Positions 10,233 through 16,625 of a stretch of DNA of 34,244 bases are shown piece by piece. The notes beneath the pieces were generated by a model. The model did not search any database. It was not told where the DNA came from and saw only the letters and a program-made list of their open reading frames with translations. Source of the DNA: an uncultured Roseburia sp. (lineage in GTDB: Bacteria; Bacillota; Clostridia; Lachnospirales; Lachnospiraceae). Both the position numbers and the translations under genes were made by a program. The stretch lies in the NCBI GenBank assembly GCA_947564765.1, contig CANODN010000001.1:1-34244 (forward strand), in the 5' to 3' direction. The number at the start of each line of letters is the position of its first letter. Position 1 is the stretch's first letter.

Positions 10233-10261
10233 ATTATACGTTTCCCGCTCCTGTTTGTCAA
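10233..10261 (-). promoter_or_regulatory. Consensus sigma-70/A promoter of right GH101 gene
   Basis: TTGACA (10261-10256) and TATAAT (10238-10233) with a 17-base spacer on the minus strand. TTGACAAA (10261-10254) and TTTGTCAA (10228-10221) form an 8-bp dyad around the -10 box. The layout matches the left GH101 promoter almost base for base in position. No convincing terminator separates it from hemB upstream, so some read-through is possible. Confidence 0.85.
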
Positions 10262-10329
10262 TTATCCACATTATGTTATCTGATTATTTTTCAAATCGGA
10301 CAGATTGCATAATATGCCGCAGATCACCT

Positions 10330-11313
10330 TCATCCGATCATTCCCCGCCTCATACAATCTGCCAGCTCCTTCGCAAAATACGTAATATAAATATCTGTCC
10401 CCGCCCGGTATGCAGACACCGCCATTTCACAAAAAATCTGCTCTTCCTCAATCCATCCCGCCTGTGCCGCCGCTTTTACCATGGCATATTCTCCGCTGAC
10501 ACTGTAAGCGGCAACTGGAACAGGTGCGCTGTCCCTGATCTCCCGAATCAGATCTGCGTATGCCATGGCAGGCTTTACCATAACAATATCCGCGCCTTCT
10601 TCTACATCTAAAAGCGCTTCCTTCAAAGCTTCCCTGCGGTTATGAACATCCATTTGATATGTTTTCCGGTCGCCAAATGCCGGTGCGCTTTCTGCCGCAT
10701 CCCGGAAAGGTCCGTAAAAAGCGGAAGCAAATTTGGCGGAATAGGACATAATGGGCGTATGAAGAAATCCCTGCCCATCCAGAGCCTGCCGGATTGCTGC
10801 CACTCTGCCGTCCATCATATCAGAAGGCGCTACCATATCTGCTCCTGCCTGCACTTGGGACACTGCTGTTTTCGCCAGATACTCCAAGGTCTTATCATTG
10901 TCTACATTTGTTCCGCAGAGTATTCCGCAATGCCCGTGGGAGGTGTATTCACACATACAGACATCTCCGATCAGGTATAAATCTGGAACCTCTTTTTTGG
11001 CTTTTGCAAAGGCTTTTTGCACAATTCCATCCTGCGCATATGCCATGCTTCCCATCTCATCCTTGTGTCCCGGGATTCCAAAAAACAGAACGGAAGAAAC
11101 CCCGGCGTCTGCCAGCTCTTCCAGCTTTTCTCCCATTCGGTCTATGCTGTAGCGGTATTGTCCCGGCATCGAAGGAATTTCTTCTTTGATGTTCTCTCCT
11201 TCGATAAGAAACATCGGATAAATCAGAGATGACGGGTCCATACGCGTCTCTCTGACCATTTTTCTCAATACCGGATTGCCCCTTAACCTCCGCGGTCTTT
11301 TTGTCTGATTCAT
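10330..11313 (-). CDS. hemB: Porphobilinogen synthase (delta-aminolevulinate dehydratase)
   Basis: HemB condenses two 5-aminolevulinate molecules into porphobilinogen in the cytoplasm, the shared step toward siroheme, corrinoids and heme. The product is 327 aa, normal for the family. It carries the zinc-binding cysteines Cys119, Cys121 and Cys129 (GDVCMCEYTSHGHCG) and the two active-site lysines Lys194 (SYSAKFASAFYGPFRD) and Lys247 (MVKPAMAYAD), so it should be active and zinc-dependent. ATG 11313 is chosen because it overlaps the upstream stop codon (ATGA, 11313-11310) and is preceded by AAAGGA; 25 in-frame codons further upstream belong to the neighbouring gene's region. It is the last gene of an operon with an HD hydrolase and a glycosyltransferase. 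No other tetrapyrrole gene is in view, which is unusual for hemB. Confidence 0.96.
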   Translation of the reverse strand: MNQTKRPRRLRGNPVLRKMVRETRMDPSSLIYPMFLIEGENIKEEIPSMPGQYRYSIDRMGEKLEELADAGVSSVLFFGIPGHKDEMGSMAYAQDGIVQKAFAKAKKEVPDLYLIGDVCMCEYTSHGHCGILCGTNVDNDKTLEYLAKTAVSQVQAGADMVAPSDMMDGRVAAIRQALDGQGFLHTPIMSYSAKFASAFYGPFRDAAESAPAFGDRKTYQMDVHNRREALKEALLDVEEGADIVMVKPAMAYADLIREIRDSAPVPVAAYSVSGEYAMVKAAAQAGWIEEEQIFCEMAVSAYRAGTDIYITYFAKELADCMRRGMIG

Positions 11314-12488
11314 ACTGCTTTTCCTTTCGCTTCTTCTAAAATCGCCATCATCTGCCCGATCCTCTGCTCGCAGGTATGGTATCTGCACACCTTTTGATAA
11401 CCGTTTTCTGCAATCTGTCTGCGCTCCTCTTCATGTGTCAGATAGTATCCGCACAGCTCCGTCAATTCCCCGATGCTCTCGAAGCAGACCAGATCTTTTT
11501 TATTTTCGAAATAGTAGGGAATTTCCGCCTGAAAATTCGTCATCAGAAATCCGCCGCTGCCCATCACATCCCAAATACGCAGGGGCAGGCCGCTTTTGAT
11601 ATTGGGAATTGTAAAATTCAGATTAATTTTGGACGCGGCAAATACTTTCGGCATTTCGCTCCAATAATCCAAAGAACCGCCGTAGCGTGTAAGAAAAAGA
11701 TCTCTGGTATCGCTGTTACTGTAAATTGTCACTGCATATTTTTTGGACAGCTCAAGCAGCGCCCGCCGCCTCTGTTCTGCAGCAGTCTTAAAGCCCAAAA
11801 CCGTAGTGGAAAAAATCAGTCCCAGATCTGAGAAGGAATCTTTGGATTTCTCCAGCTTAAAATACTGCTGCAACTCTTCCAGAACAGGAACCGTCAGCAT
11901 TTCCTCTAAAATATTGCCCCCGTTTACGCACTGCTGCGCCCAGATTGCCGCGTCAAAATACCCCCTCAGATATTCCGGAAGCTCCGGACGCAGTCTGTCG
12001 TAGCTGTTGCGTTCATAGAGACTGCCCACAAACGCGATGTCATTCTCATAGGCAATCAGGTCTTCGCAATGCTCCAGCAGATAGCGGATTCTTTCTGTAT
12101 TAACTGCCAGCGGAAGATACCAGATCTGCTCCAGTCCCATACCCTTAAACTCCAGATAATTGGTTTTATCAAAGGTAAAAAAATAATTGCAGGGCGCAAA
12201 CACTTTTTGATTGTACATGCTGATCAGCGGATTGTCACAGGTCCATACTACGTATGGAATCTGCAGCTTCATACAAACCGTTGTCACAAGGGCAAAATAA
12301 TTCACGGTAAAAACAATATCACAGCGTTCCTTTTGGATCATCTCTAAAAGCTTTGTCTCAAATGCAATATCCTCGTCATAGTGATCCAGATCCTGCTCCA
12401 CGGTGATATATTCATAACCCAGACCGGAAAATGCCTCACAGATATCTGCATAATTATATGCCTTCCATTTGTACACTAATATACGCAT
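11310..12488 (-). CDS. DUF3880 / CgeB-like glycosyltransferase
   Basis: This predicted cytoplasmic GT-B glycosyltransferase has an N-terminal DUF3880-like half (MRILVYKWKAYNYADI start, then CDIVFTVNYFA and IPYVVWTCDNP) and a C-terminal glycosyl-transferase group 1 half with LPLRIWDVMGSGGFLMTNF and ending in YHTCEQRIGQMM. This pairing is typical of the CgeB/spore-maturation-like family, whose acceptors are mostly unknown. The start at 12488 has a GGGGG ribosome-site-like run 8 nt upstream; ATG 12494 is only 2 nt from that run and is less likely. No signal peptide or membrane segment is seen. It lies 18 nt after the HD gene, and its TGA overlaps the hemB ATG, implying translational coupling. 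The sugar donor and target cannot be read from the sequence. Confidence 0.8.
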   Translation of the reverse strand: MRILVYKWKAYNYADICEAFSGLGYEYITVEQDLDHYDEDIAFETKLLEMIQKERCDIVFTVNYFALVTTVCMKLQIPYVVWTCDNPLISMYNQKVFAPCNYFFTFDKTNYLEFKGMGLEQIWYLPLAVNTERIRYLLEHCEDLIAYENDIAFVGSLYERNSYDRLRPELPEYLRGYFDAAIWAQQCVNGGNILEEMLTVPVLEELQQYFKLEKSKDSFSDLGLIFSTTVLGFKTAAEQRRRALLELSKKYAVTIYSNSDTRDLFLTRYGGSLDYWSEMPKVFAASKINLNFTIPNIKSGLPLRIWDVMGSGGFLMTNFQAEIPYYFENKKDLVCFESIGELTELCGYYLTHEEERRQIAENGYQKVCRYHTCEQRIGQMMAILEEAKGKAV

Positions 12489-12506
12489 CTTCATATCCCC
12501 CTTTTG

Positions 12507-12965
12507 TCAGGAATCCTGCTGCATCAGCAAATCCAGCGCCTTTGCATACTTTCTGCGCCGCCATTTCTTCTGATTGTGTGTTACATGGATACACCCGTCT
12601 AATCTGCTCTCATCCATGTTATGATGTATATCCATAATCTTAATCTGTCTGGCAGCCGGCTCCTGCTTTAGCCTCTGTATGTAAGCAAAATAATCTTCTC
12701 CCGGCGTATGTGTCAACAAATCCACAAGCCTTACCACTTCTTTCGGAAATTCTTTTTCCAGATCTTCTAACGTAACCTTTGTATCCTCCACCACATCATG
12801 GAGCAGCGCTGCACAAACAGCCGACTCCTCTGGCATCACATTACAAAGGGATTCTGCCACATAAAACGGATGGAAAATATATGGCACACCGCTTTGGTCA
12901 TTCTGTCCGTGATGTGCGTCATACGCCGTTTTCATCGCTTTTTGCACTAATGGGGTATATAGCAT
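12507..12965 (-). CDS. HD-domain phosphohydrolase, RelA/SpoT hydrolase type
   Basis: This single-domain protein of 152 aa matches the hydrolase half of RelA/SpoT enzymes. It shows the metal-binding pattern His32 (IFHPFYVAE), His56-Asp57 with Glu60-Asp61 (ALLHDVVEDT) and Asp112 (KIMDIHHNM). The 24-residue spacing between the first two histidine sites equals that of long RSH proteins. A role as a small alarmone hydrolase that removes the 3' pyrophosphate of (p)ppGpp is likely but not proven; other nucleotide substrates are possible. No synthetase, TGS or ACT domain is present. ATG 12965 is preferred over ATG 12983 because AGGAGG (12972-12977) sits 6 nt upstream of it. It is first in the operon with the glycosyltransferase and hemB. 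Confidence 0.82.
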   Translation of the reverse strand: MLYTPLVQKAMKTAYDAHHGQNDQSGVPYIFHPFYVAESLCNVMPEESAVCAALLHDVVEDTKVTLEDLEKEFPKEVVRLVDLLTHTPGEDYFAYIQRLKQEPAARQIKIMDIHHNMDESRLDGCIHVTHNQKKWRRRKYAKALDLLMQQDS

Positions 12966-13027
12966 GGGCGCCCTCCTTTTCATTGTAACAATTCAGCATT
13001 CGGCTTCATCGTTACTTTCTTTCATTC

Positions 13028-13056
13028 ATTATACTGGTTCTGAATTTTAATAACAA
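13028..13056 (-). promoter_or_regulatory. Promoter of HD-glycosyltransferase-hemB operon
   Basis: TTGTTA (13056-13051), 17-base spacer, perfect TATAAT (13033-13028) on the minus strand, about 62 bases upstream of the HD gene start codon. The -35 box matches the consensus at 4 of 6 positions. It lies just past the uxaC terminator, so the operon begins here. Confidence 0.65.
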
Positions 13057-13058
13057 GC

Positions 13059-13092
13059 AAAAAAACAGCGCATGGTATGTTCCATACGCCGT
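13059..13092 (-). terminator. Intrinsic terminator of uxaC
   Basis: On the minus strand an 8-bp stem (GCGTATGG, 13089-13082, with CCATGCGC, 13075-13068, one G-T pair) and a 6-nt loop is followed by a run of seven T residues. It begins about 26 bases after the uxaC stop codon. Confidence 0.75.
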
Positions 13093-13115
13093 TACGCTGC
13101 AAGTAAGATATGTTT

Positions 13116-14546
13116 TTATTTTTCAGGATGGGATACGTCAGACAGCCGAAACCCAAAATAACGCACCGCATTGTTATAAGAAATCCCTTCTATTATTCTG
13201 CGCAGTGCCGCCTCATCCCTTGGATATTCTCCGTTTTCCACCCAGCCGCCGATCAATTCGCATAAAATCCTGCGAAAATACGTATGCCTTGTATAGGATA
13301 AAAAGCTTCTGGAATCCGTCAGCATCCCGATAAAATTGCCCAAAAGTCCCAGATTTGCCAAAGAGATCAGCTGCTCCGTCATTCCCTCTTTATGGTCATT
13401 AAACCACCATGCAGAGCCGTGCTGTATTTTCCCGATAGCAGAAGCGTCCTGAAAGCACCCCAAAACCGTACCGATCAAAGCGTTGTCCCCGGGATTCAGT
13501 GAATACAATATCGTCTTCGGCAGCTTTTCTTCTTCCTTTAATGCATTTAAAAATTCCGGAAGCTCCAGGGAAGACAATCCTCCGTAAATGCAGTCAAATC
13601 CGGTATCCGGTCCCAGCGCTTCATACGCGGTCCGGTTATTATCCCGTCTGCAGCCGTAATGCAGCTGCATTGCCCAGTCTCTGGCATGATATTCTCTCGC
13701 CACGGCCAGCAGAAATGCCGTCTGAAACTGCAGTCTTTCTTCTTTTGTAATCCTGTTTCCGGATAACCGCTTTTGAAAAACAGCTTCCACCGCTTCTTCC
13801 GAAGCAGGACGGTACATAACGTATTCCAGCCCGTGATCTGCAATCCGGCATCCCATAGATGCAAAAAATCCTATTCGCTGCCGCAATGCTTCCAGCAACG
13901 TCCGAAAAGATACAATTTCGATTCCGCCGGCTTTGCCAAGCTCCTGCAGATAATCCGTATAGTCCTCTTTTTCCAAATGCATGGCACGGTCCGGCCGAAA
14001 CGTGGGCAGTACCTGTATTTCAAAGCTGTCGTCTTCTGCAATTTTTTTGTGCCATTTCAGGCTGTCTGCAGGATCATCCGTTGTGCAAAGCAGCGTCACT
14101 TTTGACTGTCTCAGCAAATTCCGCACGGACATGGACTTTTTCTTAAGGCTTTGATTGCACAGATTCCATACCTCTTCCGCCGTCTCACGGTTTAAATACC
14201 CCTGATATCCAAAATATTTCTGCAATTCCAGATGACTCCAGTGGTACAGCGGATTCCCCACCGCCATTTCAAGCGTCTCTGCCCATTTCTGAAATTTTTC
14301 ACGATCAGGCGCATCTCCTGTAATGTAATATTCCTCCACGCCGTTGGAACGCATCTGCCTCCACTTATAATGATCCCCCCTCAGCCAGATCTGCGTAATG
14401 TTTTCAAATTGTTTATCCTCCGCAATATCCTTTGGATCAAGGTGACAGTGATAATCCAGGATGGGCATCGGCTCTGCATAATCATGGAACAATCTTCTTG
14501 CACATTCTGTGGAAAGAAGAAAATCCGCATCCATAAATTGTTTCAT
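13116..14546 (-). CDS. uxaC: Uronate isomerase (glucuronate/galacturonate isomerase)
   Basis: UxaC interconverts D-glucuronate and D-fructuronate, or D-galacturonate and D-tagaturonate, as the first cytoplasmic step of hexuronate catabolism. The 476-aa product fits the family length of about 470. It shows the amidohydrolase-like metal site His33/His35 (ILDYHCHLDPKD), the conserved MQLHYGCRRDNN region, the substrate-pocket segment GKIQHGSAWWFNDHKEGM and the closing MLTDSRSFLSYTRHTYFRR. ATG 14546 is chosen over a frame extension to 14642 because AGGAGG (14559-14564) precedes it by 12 nt and the family N terminus begins here. It is a lone gene with its own terminator; I saw no convincing promoter and no other uronate pathway gene in the window. 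Glucuronate from host glycans or glucuronide conjugates is a plausible source (inference). Confidence 0.95.
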   Translation of the reverse strand: MKQFMDADFLLSTECARRLFHDYAEPMPILDYHCHLDPKDIAEDKQFENITQIWLRGDHYKWRQMRSNGVEEYYITGDAPDREKFQKWAETLEMAVGNPLYHWSHLELQKYFGYQGYLNRETAEEVWNLCNQSLKKKSMSVRNLLRQSKVTLLCTTDDPADSLKWHKKIAEDDSFEIQVLPTFRPDRAMHLEKEDYTDYLQELGKAGGIEIVSFRTLLEALRQRIGFFASMGCRIADHGLEYVMYRPASEEAVEAVFQKRLSGNRITKEERLQFQTAFLLAVAREYHARDWAMQLHYGCRRDNNRTAYEALGPDTGFDCIYGGLSSLELPEFLNALKEEEKLPKTILYSLNPGDNALIGTVLGCFQDASAIGKIQHGSAWWFNDHKEGMTEQLISLANLGLLGNFIGMLTDSRSFLSYTRHTYFRRILCELIGGWVENGEYPRDEAALRRIIEGISYNNAVRYFGFRLSDVSHPEK

Positions 14547-14688
14547 TGATGATATAGACCTCCTGCTCTTGCTTTTTGGGCATCTCTTTATGGCCGCTCC
14601 CAAGGAGTCGGTCTCGCATGCTCTTATAGTTAATATCTGCAAAAACGAGATCTCTCTGCATGGAAATCACTGGAAATACGCTCTCGCA

Positions 14689-14895
14689 TCACGTATCGTC
14701 CTCCTCTTTCCAAAACAGTTCATCCAGCGTTTTCCCCAAAACCCTGCATATGGCAATACAAAGGTTGATCGTAGGATTATAATCTCCTTTTTCAATAGCG
14801 TTTATGGTCTGTCTGGATACCCCGACCTTTTCCGCCAGCTCCTGCTGGGACAAATCCAGTCCTGCCCGGGCCGCCTTCAATCTCAGATTCTTCAT
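14689..14895 (-). CDS. XRE-family (Cro/CI-type) transcriptional regulator, short
   Basis: This 68-aa protein is almost wholly a helix-turn-helix domain: LSQQELAEKVGVSRQTINAI followed by EKGDYNPTINLCIAICRVL and the typical end LDELFW. Such short XRE proteins bind DNA as dimers and often control their own operon. Its ATG (14895) overlaps the TGA of the upstream membrane protein (ATGA, 14895-14892), so the two are translationally coupled and probably work together. No sensor domain is present, so the inducing signal would have to come from elsewhere, perhaps from the membrane partner (inference). Confidence 0.9.
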   Translation of the reverse strand: MKNLRLKAARAGLDLSQQELAEKVGVSRQTINAIEKGDYNPTINLCIAICRVLGKTLDELFWKEEDDT

Positions 14896-15437
14896 TTGTC
14901 CTCCTGTCCTTCATCCGCTTCTTTTCCGCAGAATCTTTTCACCAAAAGCAGAACCAGAACAAAAAGCAGCATCAATCCTACCGCAAGATTCACCGCCGGA
15001 AAATCTATCACTCCATTCTCCCAAAAATCTCCTCTCCAAATATACACAAGGCCCAGCAGAATATTTACAATCGATAAAACCGCAAATATAATCACCACAC
15101 GCCGCGGCCTCTCGTTCAGAGAAAAATATCCATCCTTCCAGATCGCATAAGAAGCATACACCGTAACACCAAGCAGCATTCCAATCGCCATAATCACTTC
15201 CCGAACCACAATCCGCTCCAGAAAGCCCCCATATGCCATATTAAGCGCTTCATAAATCAGCAGTGTAAAAAATCCGTATTTAAACCCTCTTCCTCGAATC
15301 AACTCCTGCCTTTCATCAAATTTGCATCTCAAGGACCTGTCCTTCCTGGAAAATTTCAAAAGCACAACCACCAGTAAAAACCCGATCGCCGCTCCCGCCG
15401 AAACCCCAATCACATATCCCAAATCATAACTGTTCAT
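14892..15437 (-). CDS. Four-to-five-TM membrane protein paired with XRE regulator
   Basis: I do not recognise a defined function. The 181-aa product has an N-terminal membrane segment (GVSAGAAIGFLLVVVLLKF), a charged cytoplasmic stretch with FDERQELIRGRGFKYGF, then further hydrophobic segments (about 55-72, 79-98, 114-134 and 146-165) and an acidic tail. The DERQ..IRGRG motif after the first segment is shared by small membrane proteins that are commonly encoded beside short XRE regulators in Firmicutes. The start at 15437 is supported by AAAGGAG about 11 nt upstream. It is first in a two-gene operon. A role in sensing or in protecting against a membrane-active agent is possible but not shown by the sequence. 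Confidence 0.75.
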   Translation of the reverse strand: MNSYDLGYVIGVSAGAAIGFLLVVVLLKFSRKDRSLRCKFDERQELIRGRGFKYGFFTLLIYEALNMAYGGFLERIVVREVIMAIGMLLGVTVYASYAIWKDGYFSLNERPRRVVIIFAVLSIVNILLGLVYIWRGDFWENGVIDFPAVNLAVGLMLLFVLVLLLVKRFCGKEADEGQEDK

Positions 15438-15472
15438 ACTTTATCCGCTCCTTTCACTTTTTATCTGTCTAT

Positions 15473-15501
15473 ACCATATCACTCACCCGTCATTTTGTCA
15501 A
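15473..15501 (-). promoter_or_regulatory. Promoter of membrane protein-XRE operon
   Basis: TTGACA (15501-15496), 17-base spacer, TATGGT (15478-15473) with a TGA extension just before the -10 box, on the minus strand about 35 bases upstream of the start codon. The rest of the gene-free stretch 15438-15747 holds the inverted repeat listed next. Confidence 0.55.
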
Positions 15502-15591
15502 TTATATCTTACATATTATATAAAATTTCTTACAACAGCAAATACATCACAGTCTAAAATCCAATACTTCCAAATCCGATCCCAGCACCCA

Positions 15592-15736
15592 GCTATGAAA
15601 TAACGCTCAATGACAAACACTATGGAAGCGGACAAAGTATATAAGATTGGAGACCTTATGACCGAAGGGAATACAGTCCCAATCTATATACTTTGCCCGC
15701 TCCCATAACATTGTCCGTACAGCGTTATTTCATAGC
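15592..15736. repeat. 145-bp imperfect inverted repeat (MITE-like or long-hairpin element)
   Basis: The outer arms are a perfect 16-bp match: GCTATGAAATAACGCT at 15592-15607 and its complement at 15721-15736. Inner arms (about 15612-15650 and 15679-15716) pair with few mismatches and one bulge; for example GGACAAAGTATATAAGATTGG-type sequence on the left faces CCAATCTATATACTTTGCC on the right. The central loop is about 28 nt (15651-15678). It begins 12 bases after the pdaA stop codon. There is no T-run after the outer arm, so it is not a standard terminator. No transposase gene and no clear target-site duplication are visible. Confidence 0.85.
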
Positions 15737-15747
15737 GTCCGTCTCCC

Positions 15748-16548
15748 TTATTGCAAAAACTCCTCCAGCGATCCAAACGTATACCCCAATTCCTCCCATT
15801 TCGAGAGCAATTCATCCAATATCTCCCCATTTGTCGCCGAAGTCGCATGTAAAAGTACAATGGCCCCCGGATGAATCCGCGGCAGCAGCTTACTGTACGC
15901 CTCATCCGCCGTAGGCTGCTTATCCTGATACCAGTCCACATAAGCCAGACTCCAGAAAAAAGTATGATACCCAAGCTCCTTTGCCATTTTCAAATTTTCC
16001 ACACTGAACTTCCCCTGAGGCGGCCGGTACAGCTTTGTCATTTCTTCCCCCGTAATTTCCTGATACAAATTCGCTACATCGTCCATTTCCTTTTGAAAAG
16101 AAGTCAGATCACTAATCTGGGACATATCCGGATGATGATACGTATGATTTCCCACCAGATGCCCTTCTGCCTGCATCCGTTTTACAATCTCAGGAGCTGT
16201 TTCCAGAAAATTGCCTACCACAAAAAACGTTCCCTGGGCGTTGTGTTTCTTCAAAGCATCTAAAATTTTCTCCGTATTGCCGTTTTCATAACCGCAGTCA
16301 AAGGTCAGATAAATCGTCTTTTTCGACGTATCCCCGACATAATATGCATCGTATTCTTTTAGCTCCTCTGCACTGACATTTCCCGTGGGCGCAGTCCCTT
16401 CCGTACCAAATCCCAGTCCCCAGTTTTCCGTCTCGCTTTCCAAAAAATGAGAGCTGCTAAAAACATCCACGATTTTAGCAGCTCCAACGCCTGCCCCATA
16501 CATAAACAGAAAAAGCACCGCGAGAAACAGTGTTTTTTTATACTTCAT
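15748..16548 (-). CDS. pdaA: PdaA-like polysaccharide deacetylase (N-acetylmuramic acid deacetylase)
   Basis: PdaA removes the acetyl group from N-acetylmuramate in spore cortex peptidoglycan, a step toward muramic delta-lactam, the mark read by germination lytic enzymes. The 266-aa product has an N-terminal signal anchor (about residues 6-24) and a NodB fold: Asp84 in LTFDCGYENG, His135 and His139 in NHTYHHP, Arg175 in RPPQGKFS, and HPGAIVLLHATS. The TFDxGYENG form (here Cys where most NodB enzymes have a metal-binding Asp) is shared with PdaA, where Asn is usual. ATG 16548 is used because GGAAGG precedes it by 5 nt; GTG 16554 would overlap that site. It follows the PurF-like gene by 77 nt with no clear terminator between. 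Confidence 0.88.
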   Translation of the reverse strand: MKYKKTLFLAVLFLFMYGAGVGAAKIVDVFSSSHFLESETENWGLGFGTEGTAPTGNVSAEELKEYDAYYVGDTSKKTIYLTFDCGYENGNTEKILDALKKHNAQGTFFVVGNFLETAPEIVKRMQAEGHLVGNHTYHHPDMSQISDLTSFQKEMDDVANLYQEITGEEMTKLYRPPQGKFSVENLKMAKELGYHTFFWSLAYVDWYQDKQPTADEAYSKLLPRIHPGAIVLLHATSATNGEILDELLSKWEELGYTFGSLEEFLQ

Positions 16549-16625
16549 ATACACCTTCCGTATTCTCTTTATTCTATCTTATGAGACAATTTTCATTTCA
16601 TTCTGTTTTTTTGAAAGTTCCGGAA

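Noticed and set aside
10262..10329. Terminator of hemB
   Set aside because: Only a 5-bp GCATA...TATGC stem is present with no T-run; I left the hemB 3' end unassigned.
14547..14688. Promoter of uxaC or terminator of the XRE operon
   Set aside because: A TATAAG box lacks any reasonable -35 sequence, and TCTCG-TTTTT lacks a close, strong stem partner. I could not support either.
15592..15736. Intrinsic terminator of pdaA
   Set aside because: The hairpin is far longer than usual, has a 28-nt loop and no T-run on either strand after the outer arm.
15592..15736. Remnant of an insertion sequence
   Set aside because: No transposase fragment and no clear flanking target duplication could be seen; MITE-like remains possible but is not shown.
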